From assembly GCA_964468125.1 (NCBI GenBank), contig CAYXVF010000026.1:1-61878 (forward strand): a stretch of 61,878 bases of DNA, written 5' to 3'. A program made the translations under genes and the position numbers. The notes under the pieces are model-generated. The model saw only the letters and a program-made list of their open reading frames with translations, was not told where the DNA came from and made no database searches. This document shows positions 52,036 to 59,854 of this stretch, one piece after another. Positions within the stretch are counted from its first letter, which is position 1. Every line of letters starts with the position of its first letter. This DNA comes from CAYXVF01 sp964468125. GTDB lineage: Bacteria; Myxococcota; XYA12-FULL-58-9; CAYXVF01.

Positions 52036-53136
52036 CTAGTGCACGAGCCCCGTCTCGTTGATCAGCTGCATGGCGATGTCGACGGCTTTGCGGGCCTTCT
52101 CCCGCATCTTGCGCTGGGTTTCCTCCTGCTCGGAGGTGGCCATCCGCTCTCCTTCGAGACCGTCGATTTGATTGCGCAGGCTGTCGCGCTCGGAAGCGAG
52201 CGACTTCACCTTTTCCACCACCTGCCCGAGCTTGTCGCTCAGCACCTGGCGCTCTTGCTCGAGGTTTTTGATCTGGGTTTGAAGCTCGCGCATCTTGCCC
52301 TCGTATTGATCGGCTTCCGCTTGTGCGCGGTCCGCGAGCTGCTGGTACTTTTGGAGCTCCCGTTCCAGCTGACCGAGCCTATTCTTGGCGTCGAGCCCCT
52401 CCCGTGCTCGACCAGACTCCGCGAGAAGTCGGTCGTTATACTCGACCTCTTTGTCCTGAAGCTGTCGTTCCAGACGTTGAACTTTCTGGCGCAACTGGCG
52501 ATTCTCCGAGCGAAGAGTCTCCCCTTCCGCCTCGTTTACAACCGTTTGCGTCGGCCGCCGCGCGGGCGCCTCGTTGCTCTGCGGGACGGTCATCATGACG
52601 GTTTGGCCGTAGTTGAACTGCTCCTCGCTGACTTCGGGCGCTGCATCGACCTCGAGCTCGACCTCCGCATCCGGCGAGACCTCATCGCCACCAACCTCGA
52701 ACTCGGTGTCGTAGTCCGCGTCGATTTCGACCTCGGCCTCCGCCTGGGCCGGTGCCGCCGAGCCGCCGAGCTCGACATAGTCGCGCATCATCGCGATGAT
52801 TTCGTCCGCCTCGAAAGGTTTTTTGAGATAGGCCTCGGCGCGAGTCCGAAGCTTCTTGTGCTGCTCAAAAGTCTCCTCGGTGGCCTGCGCGGAGGTCAGG
52901 ATCAACGGAATGGTGGCGAGCTGACTGTCTTTCTTGAGCTTGTTGCAGACCGAATAGCCGCTTCCCCGGGTGAGCTCGACGCAGAGCACGATCAGATCCG
53001 GGGCGTTGCTCTTGGCGTACTCGACTCCCTCGGTCCCATCCCCGGAGACGTGGGCCGTGGCGCCGAGGCCTTCGAGGGCCCCGCTGAGCTCGTCTGCGAC
53101 CGGAGTCTCACTGTCGATGATGAGAATGTGCGGCAT
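52036..53136 (-). CDS. FrzS/AglZ-like pseudo-receiver with long coiled coil
   Basis: The first 118 residues of this 366-residue protein fold as a receiver. The phosphoacceptor position is Cys52 (LCVELTRGSG) and the acidic pocket is reduced to IDSE, so phosphorylation is unlikely. Lys106 (KKPF) and the SGYSVCNKLKKD region resemble FrzS and AglZ, which control motility polarity in Myxococcus. An acidic, Ala/Glu-rich linker (119-185) leads to a long coiled coil (about 205-350). TATACT lies 7 bases before the ATG. Similarity is from memory. Confidence 0.85.
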   Translation of the reverse strand: MPHILIIDSETPVADELSGALEGLGATAHVSGDGTEGVEYAKSNAPDLIVLCVELTRGSGYSVCNKLKKDSQLATIPLILTSAQATEETFEQHKKLRTRAEAYLKKPFEADEIIAMMRDYVELGGSAAPAQAEAEVEIDADYDTEFEVGGDEVSPDAEVELEVDAAPEVSEEQFNYGQTVMMTVPQSNEAPARRPTQTVVNEAEGETLRSENRQLRQKVQRLERQLQDKEVEYNDRLLAESGRAREGLDAKNRLGQLERELQKYQQLADRAQAEADQYEGKMRELQTQIKNLEQERQVLSDKLGQVVEKVKSLASERDSLRNQIDGLEGERMATSEQEETQRKMREKARKAVDIAMQLINETGLVH

Positions 53137-53143
53137 GTGAAGG

Positions 53144-53149
53144 AGTATA
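53144..53149 (-). promoter_or_regulatory. Possible -10 element for a leaderless transcript
   Basis: On the minus strand TATACT lies 7 bases before the ATG of the pseudo-receiver gene, leaving no space for a ribosome binding site. A weak TTGCTG lies 18 bases upstream. This parallels the arrangement at 31042-31047. Confidence 0.35.
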
Positions 53150-53222
53150 CGGACAGATCTCGCACTCCAGCAAGGGATGCGCAGCTACTGCCCACATCGG
53201 GGTCTCGTGTCAGCGAGAGGAA

Positions 53223-55424
53223 GTGATTCTCCCCCCTGGAATGCGGCCAAAGGTCGCATTAGAGTCGCGGTTCGGCATGCCGATTGTCACCCACAAGCTC
53301 TGGCCAGGGATGGTCCTCTTTGAGACCGAGCACGGCACGGTCCTGTGCGGCGTGCCCGCAGACGCTTTCAAAGTAACAAAGAGCTACTGCACAGAGCATC
53401 GGCTGCCCATGCCCGTGGTTCTGGCGGCCCCAAAGAGAGGGCTCGTCGACTGCGCTCCGCAGTTTGTTCCGGAATTCTTTCTCTACGACTTTCTGTTCGT
53501 CCGGGGTGCTGCCTTCAAACCGGATCTCGCCCACGAGAAACTCCAGATCGTGGTTGATCCGGGATACGAGGAGCGCGAGCTCAATGCCCTTCGGCTGACA
53601 CTCTATGGTCCCACGAGGGAAGAGATGGAAAGCTACCGGGCCGAGGGGAATGGGCTGACGGATGAGCACATCGATTTCATTGCTCGCGTGAGCGAGCACA
53701 TGGCGATCAAACGCGGCGGAGGAGACGGCGGAATACGCGACATGGTGAGTTCCGTCGCCTACGATGAAAACGAAACGACCGAGCTCTTCGACGCGGCCTA
53801 TACGCTGCGGAGACTCGGCGACTTCGAGGTCGAGCTCAGGGCCGTGAACGGCGACGTGGAACGCGCGAGCCTGAAGACGGAGGGCCCTGTGCCGCCCTTC
53901 AACCCCGTTCCCCGTTCGACGGAAGTGCACGCCCCCATGCGGTTCGGACTTCAAGCACTGGGTGTGCGCGGTGGTTTCGATCCGAGCGGCCCAACCACCG
54001 GTTTCCTCATTTGGATCGGTGGGCGTGGTATTCTCTTTGACGGTCCGCCAAAGGCCCGGCAGGTGTTGGACAGTCAGGGGGTTTCGCCCTCGGACATCGA
54101 CGCATTGATCTTGAGTCACTGTCACGAAGACCACATGGCGTCTTTCGCCGAGCTCGTCCTCGAGCTCGACCGGCCCCGGGTACTCACCACTGAACCGATC
54201 TATCGCTCCGCCCTCCAGAAGCTCTCGACCAACCTGCAGATGTCAGAGGATGATGTCGCGGCACTGATGGACTATCAGCCGATCTCGCCGGGCGAGCCGC
54301 ATCAGGGCTGGGGTGCGGAGCTCGATTTCTTCTACACGGTCCATCCGATCCCGACGCTCGGCGTACACGTCCGGACGCAGATCGACGGGGAACACTACCG
54401 AATCACGATCTCTGGTGACACGATCGATCTCGACGGCCTCGACAAGATGCACGCCGCCGGAGTCGTAACGGACGAAGAGCGCGACGCCATGCGCGCAATC
54501 GTCCCTCCGGAGAAAATCGAGCGGGCGGTGTTCTACACGGACGTGGGCGAGTCGCTGATCCATGGGCACCCGAAGGACTGGGCGAAGAATCCGAACGACA
54601 TCTACTACTACCACTGCCCCAACAACGACCATACACGGAGCTTCAAACACCGAGTGGGCGACCCAGGGCAGCGACACGTGCTCGTTCCTGGCAACGGCTC
54701 GAAGTCGCTCGCCAAGTCGCGCTTGATGCGCGCCCTGTCGCCCCTCGGCAGCGAGGAGCCCCAGCGCTTAGTCGAGAATCTGAACAACTCGGAGATTCGC
54801 AGCCTCGCGGCCGGTGATCGACTCGCCGAGGCCGGTGCGAATGTGGGACGCTTCGCGGTGGTGCTCACGGGAACACTGGAGCAGAACACACGGCCACTGC
54901 GCTCCGGTGACTGCTTGGGCTTGTTCTATGGGGTCGACGACGGTCAGCGCGCGCTCGGGGACGTCGTCGCGCTCACCCCCGCTGATGTGCTCGAGCTCGA
55001 TGTCGAGCTCATCGAACGCCACCTCCTCGACTCCGGACTCGCGAATGTTCCCACCGTAATCCGGCGTCAGCTACGCTTTGTCGATCGCATCGCGGCATTC
55101 CGTTCGCTCGACGTGGCAGACCGTTGCCGTCTTGCCCGCCAGCTTCATCTCGAGCAGCACGCGGCCGGACGCCCGGTCCTCGACCGGGAGCAGAATGGCG
55201 ACGATGTGCTGGTGCTCCTACAAGGCAGCGTCACCCGACACCAAAACGGCGACGATGACGAGCTGAACGCCAATTCCTCCTGCCCGGTCCTCGCCTATAA
55301 CGGGGTCAGCCAGGAGACACGGATCGAGGCGAAGAGCGACGTGATCGTCGGGCGCCTGCCGGGATGGCTCGTACGGGAGCTCTCCGCGAAGCGGATGAGC
55401 GTGCGACTAGGATTAGGCGCGTAA
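53223..55424 (+). CDS. Metallo-beta-lactamase-fold protein with two degenerate CNB-like domains
   Basis: This 733-residue protein has an uncharacterised amino-terminal region (about 1-235) and a metallo-beta-lactamase core with H299-x-H301-x-D303-H304. Later candidate ligands are His374, Asp399 (SGDTIDLDG) and His464. Two cyclic-nucleotide-binding-like beta domains follow (about 520-600 and 625-720), in which the phosphate-binding cassette is not intact. It has no signal peptide. The start is GTG; a later ATG at 53241 is possible. It is divergent from the pseudo-receiver gene. Enzymatic role and ligand are unknown. Confidence 0.75.
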   Translation: MILPPGMRPKVALESRFGMPIVTHKLWPGMVLFETEHGTVLCGVPADAFKVTKSYCTEHRLPMPVVLAAPKRGLVDCAPQFVPEFFLYDFLFVRGAAFKPDLAHEKLQIVVDPGYEERELNALRLTLYGPTREEMESYRAEGNGLTDEHIDFIARVSEHMAIKRGGGDGGIRDMVSSVAYDENETTELFDAAYTLRRLGDFEVELRAVNGDVERASLKTEGPVPPFNPVPRSTEVHAPMRFGLQALGVRGGFDPSGPTTGFLIWIGGRGILFDGPPKARQVLDSQGVSPSDIDALILSHCHEDHMASFAELVLELDRPRVLTTEPIYRSALQKLSTNLQMSEDDVAALMDYQPISPGEPHQGWGAELDFFYTVHPIPTLGVHVRTQIDGEHYRITISGDTIDLDGLDKMHAAGVVTDEERDAMRAIVPPEKIERAVFYTDVGESLIHGHPKDWAKNPNDIYYYHCPNNDHTRSFKHRVGDPGQRHVLVPGNGSKSLAKSRLMRALSPLGSEEPQRLVENLNNSEIRSLAAGDRLAEAGANVGRFAVVLTGTLEQNTRPLRSGDCLGLFYGVDDGQRALGDVVALTPADVLELDVELIERHLLDSGLANVPTVIRRQLRFVDRIAAFRSLDVADRCRLARQLHLEQHAAGRPVLDREQNGDDVLVLLQGSVTRHQNGDDDELNANSSCPVLAYNGVSQETRIEAKSDVIVGRLPGWLVRELSAKRMSVRLGLGA

Positions 55425-55489
55425 CTCCGACCGCGCGGGTGCGTCTTGTCTTTCCCCGTTCTCTGGTTGTTGTTGACCGCGTCGGTTTT

Positions 55490-55589
55490 NNNNNNNNNNN
55501 NNNNNNNNNNNNNNNNNNNNNNNNNNNNNNNNNNNNNNNNNNNNNNNNNNNNNNNNNNNNNNNNNNNNNNNNNNNNNNNNNNNNNNNNN
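55490..55589. other. Scaffold gap of 100 N
   Basis: Exactly 100 undetermined bases, the usual placeholder for a gap of unknown length. The bases just before it could encode the start of a signal-like peptide (SFPVLWLLLTASV) and those just after it a hydrophobic segment (RMWVAAAGALTGLAI). A gene may therefore be hidden or broken here. Confidence 0.95.
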
Positions 55590-55642
55590 TCCTGGAGGAT
55601 GTGGGTTGCGGCGGCCGGCGCGTTGACCGGCCTCGCTATTTC

Positions 55643-56386
55643 TCAGCGCGCAACGACGTCAATGAGGGGTGCGAGCTTTTCCGCGGGCATTTCCGACACC
55701 ACCGAATAAACGATTCCGGAGCTCTTCCAACGTGCGACATTGTAGCCGTGCACTTGCCGAAACTCGACGTTCCGCGAGGTGCTCTCGGCAACTCCCTGGT
55801 CTGGCGATTCATACACGAAGAGCGAAAAGTGACCGTCCGGAAGGTCGTAACGCAGATGTACCGCCTCCCGGTCGTGGAGATGCGTCACCCGCCCTGCGAC
55901 CTGCACCGGCTCCGGCGCATTGGGGAAACGCACCGCGAACGGAACCTTCCCGTGAAAATAAGTCGCGAGTGACTTCACGTCGCGACCCACGATTTCCATG
56001 GGCAACACGCGCGAATGCCGCTGGGCGACTTCCTCGAGCTCCGCGATGCCATCGACACCGGTCGCGCCTTGCCACACAAAGACCACCAACACCGCGGCCG
56101 CAGCCATCGCGGGCCAGGCACGTGACACGGGGTGGCTCGCTCGACGCTCTTGTTCGATACTCGCCTGCACTCGCCGCCGCAGGCTTTCAGGCGCGGTGAC
56201 CGAGTCCATCGCGCGGTGCAAGGTGTCTCGGAGTGCGACCTCTTTCTCGAGTTTTGCGCGGCAGGAGGCGCAACTCTCGAGATGCTGCTCGACCTCGAGC
56301 AGGTAGTGCGGCTCGACGTCGTCGTCGAGAACGAAGGGAATGGCGAGCTGAACCTCTTCGCAATCCATCGATAGATTCATGTTCAA
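55643..56386 (-). CDS. Zinc-finger anti-sigma factor, membrane anchored
   Basis: This 247-residue protein has an amino-terminal anti-sigma zinc-binding motif (His35-x3-Cys39-x2-Cys42), one transmembrane helix (about 89-109) and an extracytoplasmic carboxyl domain of about 130 residues. It should hold the adjacent ECF sigma factor inactive at the membrane until a signal acts on the outer domain. Its start overlaps the sigma gene stop by four bases. Confidence 0.88.
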   Translation of the reverse strand: MNMNLSMDCEEVQLAIPFVLDDDVEPHYLLEVEQHLESCASCRAKLEKEVALRDTLHRAMDSVTAPESLRRRVQASIEQERRASHPVSRAWPAMAAAAVLVVFVWQGATGVDGIAELEEVAQRHSRVLPMEIVGRDVKSLATYFHGKVPFAVRFPNAPEPVQVAGRVTHLHDREAVHLRYDLPDGHFSLFVYESPDQGVAESTSRNVEFRQVHGYNVARWKSSGIVYSVVSEMPAEKLAPLIDVVAR

Positions 56387-57039
56387 CCGGTCCGTCGGCG
56401 GCGGTAGGCCTTCAGGTCGAGCACGGCGCCGTCGCCGGCCGCGTTGACCTCATCGGCGTTTGACCGAATGATTCCCTGTTCCACCGCCAACCCGGCGAGC
56501 TTTTCTTCGAGAATTCTGCGTCCGCGGTAGAGGCGGCTCATGACCGTCCCGACCGGACACCCCACCACATCCGCGATCTCTTTATAGCTCAACCCCTCGA
56601 TGTCGCAGAGGACCACGACCTTGCGGAAGTCTTCAGGCAGCTCATCGAGCGCATGCACCACGTCGTCGCTGAGCAGGTCGTGAAAGTAGGAGCGCTCGGG
56701 GGTCTCGCAGAGGCGCTTTGCTTCATCCGAGCGCAGATTGCGCGCCACGTCGTCGCGGGTGGCGCCGTCGAGGATCTCTCGCTCGCGCTTCTGGCGCCGG
56801 TAGCGGTGAATGAACGTATGGGTGAGGATCGTGTAGATCCACGCCTTGAAGTTCGTCCCCATCTCGAAGCGATCTTTGAACCGCAGGGCGCGGACCACGG
56901 TGTCATGGACCAGGTCTTCGGCGGCGGCCGGGTCTCGGGTGTAGCGCAGGGCGACGCGGTAGAGTCCGTCGGTGTGCTGCTCGATCAGCTCGCCGAATTC
57001 GTCGCCCTTTTTGCGCTTCCCGAAGCTCAATATCGCCAT
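56383..57039 (-). CDS. ECF (sigma-70 group 4) RNA polymerase sigma factor
   Basis: This 218-residue factor has region 2 (ALRYTRDPAAAEDLVHDTVVRALR, with the FKAWIYTIL -10 recognition helix) and region 4 (LPEDFRKVVVLCDIEGLSYKEIADVVG, GTVMSRLYRGR). An extra 35-residue carboxyl tail follows. The start MAILSF has AAGGGGG 5 bases upstream. It is followed by its putative anti-sigma factor, so the pair is likely autoregulated. The target genes are unknown. Confidence 0.92.
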   Translation of the reverse strand: MAILSFGKRKKGDEFGELIEQHTDGLYRVALRYTRDPAAAEDLVHDTVVRALRFKDRFEMGTNFKAWIYTILTHTFIHRYRRQKREREILDGATRDDVARNLRSDEAKRLCETPERSYFHDLLSDDVVHALDELPEDFRKVVVLCDIEGLSYKEIADVVGCPVGTVMSRLYRGRRILEEKLAGLAVEQGIIRSNADEVNAAGDGAVLDLKAYRRRRTG

Positions 57040-57159
57040 GACGCCCCCTTGCCGGTGTCGGCCGCGTTCCGGTGAGACGTCGCGGCGCATCGTCTGCCTT
57101 GGAACGTAGGGGCTGGCTCGCCTATTCCAAGGCCCCGGAAAAAAGATCGCCCTTTTCGC
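57040..57159. other. Intergenic region between ald and the ECF sigma gene
   Basis: These 120 bases follow the ald stop and precede the sigma gene on the same strand. A run of six Ts is present on the minus strand but without a clear preceding hairpin, so I do not call a terminator. Confidence 0.35.
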
Positions 57160-58266
57160 CTAGCCGAACAAGGGCTGGAACTCGTAGCCCAGGTCCTCAG
57201 CGACCGCCTGGTGGGTGATCTTGCCGTCATAGGCGTTGAATCCCTTCGCGAGGGCCAGATCGGCCTTCGCCGCCTCCAAGGGGCCCATATTCGCGATCCG
57301 CATCGCGTAGCCCAGGGTAGCGTTCGTCAACGCGTAGGTTGACGTGTGTGCGACGGCGCCCGGCATGTTCGTCACGCCATAGTGCAAGACATCGTAGAGC
57401 AGGTAGGTCGGCTCGTCGTGGGTGGTGGGTTTGATGGTCTCGATGCAGCCTCCCTGGTCGACCGCGATGTCTACCAGGACCGATCCCGGGTCCATCTGCT
57501 GCACGAGCTCCCGGGTGACGAGGGTGGGCGCCCGCCGACCGGGGACGAGGACCGCGCCTACCACCAAATCGGCTCTGCGGACCTGCTCCGCGATGGAGAT
57601 CGGGTTCGAGAAGACCAGATTGATGCGCGATCCAAAGATGTCATCCAGGTACTCGAGACGCGGAAGGGAAATGTCCATGATCGTGACGCTGGCACCGAGA
57701 CCCACGGCGATCTTCGCGGCGGCGGTTCCGCTCGTGCCGCCACCGAGCACGAGCACCCGTCCACGTCGCACGCCCGGCACGCCACCGAGCAGAACGCCCT
57801 TGCCCCCGTGCCCGCGCTCGAGCAGCGTCGCTCCGACCTGGGTCGCCATTTTGCCGGCAACCACGCTCATAGGCTGCAGCATCGGGAGCCGACCGCTGTC
57901 GAGCTCGACCGTTTCGTAGGCGATCGCCGCCACCTTCTTGTCGAGCAACACGGGCGCGAGCTCCGGGACAGCGGCCAGGTGAAAATAGGTGAACAGCGTT
58001 TGCCCGTGTTGGATCAGCGCGTGCTCGCTCACCACAGGCTCTTTCACCTTCACGATCATCTCCGAGCCCTTCCAGAGCTCCTCCGCGCTGGGCACGATCG
58101 TGGCGCCGGCGGCCTCGAACTGCACGTCCGTGATGCTCGACCCGGTTCCCGCCCCCGATTGAATTCGCACCTCGTGCCCTGCTGCAACGAGCTGCTGGAC
58201 CCCGGCGGGCACCATCGCAACGCGGTATTCGTGGATTTTCACTTCTTTGGGCACGCCGATGATCAT
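57160..58266 (-). CDS. ald: Alanine dehydrogenase
   Basis: Ald interconverts L-alanine with pyruvate and ammonia using NAD. This 368-residue protein begins MIIGVPKEVKIHEYRVAM, has the substrate lysine region and His (FHLAAVPE), and the nucleotide motif VLGGGTSGTAAA. The start is the ATG at 58264-58266 with AGGGAG 8 bases upstream; a much longer in-frame extension upstream lacks family similarity. The length is typical (about 370). Confidence 0.96.
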   Translation of the reverse strand: MIIGVPKEVKIHEYRVAMVPAGVQQLVAAGHEVRIQSGAGTGSSITDVQFEAAGATIVPSAEELWKGSEMIVKVKEPVVSEHALIQHGQTLFTYFHLAAVPELAPVLLDKKVAAIAYETVELDSGRLPMLQPMSVVAGKMATQVGATLLERGHGGKGVLLGGVPGVRRGRVLVLGGGTSGTAAAKIAVGLGASVTIMDISLPRLEYLDDIFGSRINLVFSNPISIAEQVRRADLVVGAVLVPGRRAPTLVTRELVQQMDPGSVLVDIAVDQGGCIETIKPTTHDEPTYLLYDVLHYGVTNMPGAVAHTSTYALTNATLGYAMRIANMGPLEAAKADLALAKGFNAYDGKITHQAVAEDLGYEFQPLFG

Positions 58267-58406
58267 TGAATGACTCCCTGGTGGCCGTCGCGGCCAGCTC
58301 TCCCGAAGCAAACGCCGCGCAATAGCGCTTGAAAGCGAACGGGCCAAGAGAAATCCCCCACGATAAAAAAACCCCGAACTGAAATATCCAAGCTGCAGGA
58401 GCGAGG

Positions 58407-58440
58407 GTAGGTCCGGGTGAGACAAAGTAGGTCCACCCGG
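58407..58440 (+). promoter_or_regulatory. Direct and inverted repeats upstream of the lipoprotein gene
   Basis: GTAGGTCC occurs at 58407-58414 and again at 58427-58434, exactly 20 bases apart (two helical turns). Overlapping these, CCGGGTG (58413-58419) and CACCCGG (58434-58440) form a perfect inverted repeat. This compact pattern 25-60 bases before the start codon suggests a regulator site or an mRNA hairpin. Confidence 0.5.
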
Positions 58441-58465
58441 AGATCCCGGGACGAGGAGAATTGAG

Positions 58466-59797
58466 ATGCCCCGCGCATTGGTAATCGCCACCGCAATGAC
58501 CGCCCTCGCGCTTTCCGCCTGCAGCGACAGCAAGGGCGCTGCCTGCACCGAAAGCAGCGACTGTCCTTCGGGCAACGTTTGCCTGACCAACCGCTGTGAG
58601 CGCCTCTGCGACACGGACAGCACCGGTTGCCCGAGCGGGTTCCTCTGCGACCTCGACGCGATCGACGGCGAGAACGCGGGGATCTGCATCGACGATTCCC
58701 GGGTCGCGCCGCAGATCTCGACGGTCGCCGGCAACGGGAGTGCTGCCTGCGTGGGCACGACGAACAGCAACTGCGTGGACAGCGGCTTCATCGTGGAGGG
58801 GACCTTTACCGACAGCACGGTCTTCGAGTTGGTCGGCCCCGCCGAGGCCGCATCGCAGATCACCTACGACCTCGACGTGGAGAGCTTGAGCTCAACCGGC
58901 GAGGTGGCCGAGCTGGCCGTGAACCTGAGTGGCAAGCCGGAAGTGGCCGCGGGGCTCTACGTCCTATCGGCGCGCAATCAAGCGGGCGCAGATGAAAGCA
59001 CCGTGCAGCTTCTGCAAGGCGCTCCTGGTCCGGATTTGACCGGCTCGCAACTGATCGATCGCATCAACGGCGCTACCGGCGGAGTGATCGACGCTACGCG
59101 CCTCGATCTGAGCGGCATCACGCCGGGCGATGGCGGAGGAGGCTCTGGCGGTACGCTCTACCTCTACGACAACAGCACTACGGCCGCGGAGGACACGAAC
59201 GTCGGTGACCGGATGTGGGTGCGTTTGACCGCGGGCGACACCAGCGGAGACGCCAAGAGCATCGCGGTGGACCACGCCCGGTTCACTGCCCTCTGCGGCG
59301 ATGGCGACGGCTGCGACGTGAGCGTCGGTGCGAGCCGCTTCGTGGTGAATGGCCCGTCTGGTCCGACGCCTCTCAATGCACTCGGAACGGGCGGTTCGTG
59401 CCGGCTGCACTACGACGCGACCACCGGAGGTTGGAGCTTGGAAAATGGGTGCGTCCTGTGGCGTCGGCGGATCGTGGAGGACGATACGGATCCCTCCGGG
59501 TTCGCAGATCCAGGTGAGACCGGAAACATCGCTGGATTCCGTCCCTACGCCGCGGCCAGCGGATACGGGTTCGACGGCGACTCACAATCGGTTGCGGTCA
59601 TGGGGTACTCGTTCGTGTGCTACCTCGCCGAGGCTCCTGTCCGGGCGGACGGCGGAACCCCGGGCGACCCCTTTGAAGCCGACGATCAGGCTGGGTTCCA
59701 CCTGACCATGGCGAGCAGCAGCTGGTCGCAGTACCCGGCGTCTTCGTTCCCCGTCTCCGATACCGAGCGCTCCTGCGTCGTCCTGATCGAAGACTGA
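58466..59797 (+). CDS. Predicted lipoprotein with cysteine-rich N-terminus
   Basis: This 443-residue protein has a lipoprotein signal ending at Cys19 (LALSAC). A short cysteine-rich module follows (CTESSDCPSGNVCLTNRC and CPSGFLC, about 27-75), then an all-beta, Gly/Ser/Thr-rich body of unknown fold. GAGGAG lies about 8 bases before the ATG. It is probably surface or periplasmic. The cysteine module resembles those in the next gene. No enzymatic motif is visible. Confidence 0.75.
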   Translation: MPRALVIATAMTALALSACSDSKGAACTESSDCPSGNVCLTNRCERLCDTDSTGCPSGFLCDLDAIDGENAGICIDDSRVAPQISTVAGNGSAACVGTTNSNCVDSGFIVEGTFTDSTVFELVGPAEAASQITYDLDVESLSSTGEVAELAVNLSGKPEVAAGLYVLSARNQAGADESTVQLLQGAPGPDLTGSQLIDRINGATGGVIDATRLDLSGITPGDGGGGSGGTLYLYDNSTTAAEDTNVGDRMWVRLTAGDTSGDAKSIAVDHARFTALCGDGDGCDVSVGASRFVVNGPSGPTPLNALGTGGSCRLHYDATTGGWSLENGCVLWRRRIVEDDTDPSGFADPGETGNIAGFRPYAAASGYGFDGDSQSVAVMGYSFVCYLAEAPVRADGGTPGDPFEADDQAGFHLTMASSSWSQYPASSFPVSDTERSCVVLIED

Positions 59798-59854
59798 GGT
59801 CACACTTCCACAGCTCCAGTGGCGTGGCCCTCCGAATCAGGTAGTCTCTAGCCG

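Noticed and set aside
55490..55589. Reading frames crossing the N gap
   Set aside because: Protein made through undetermined bases is not evidence; only the flanks were considered.
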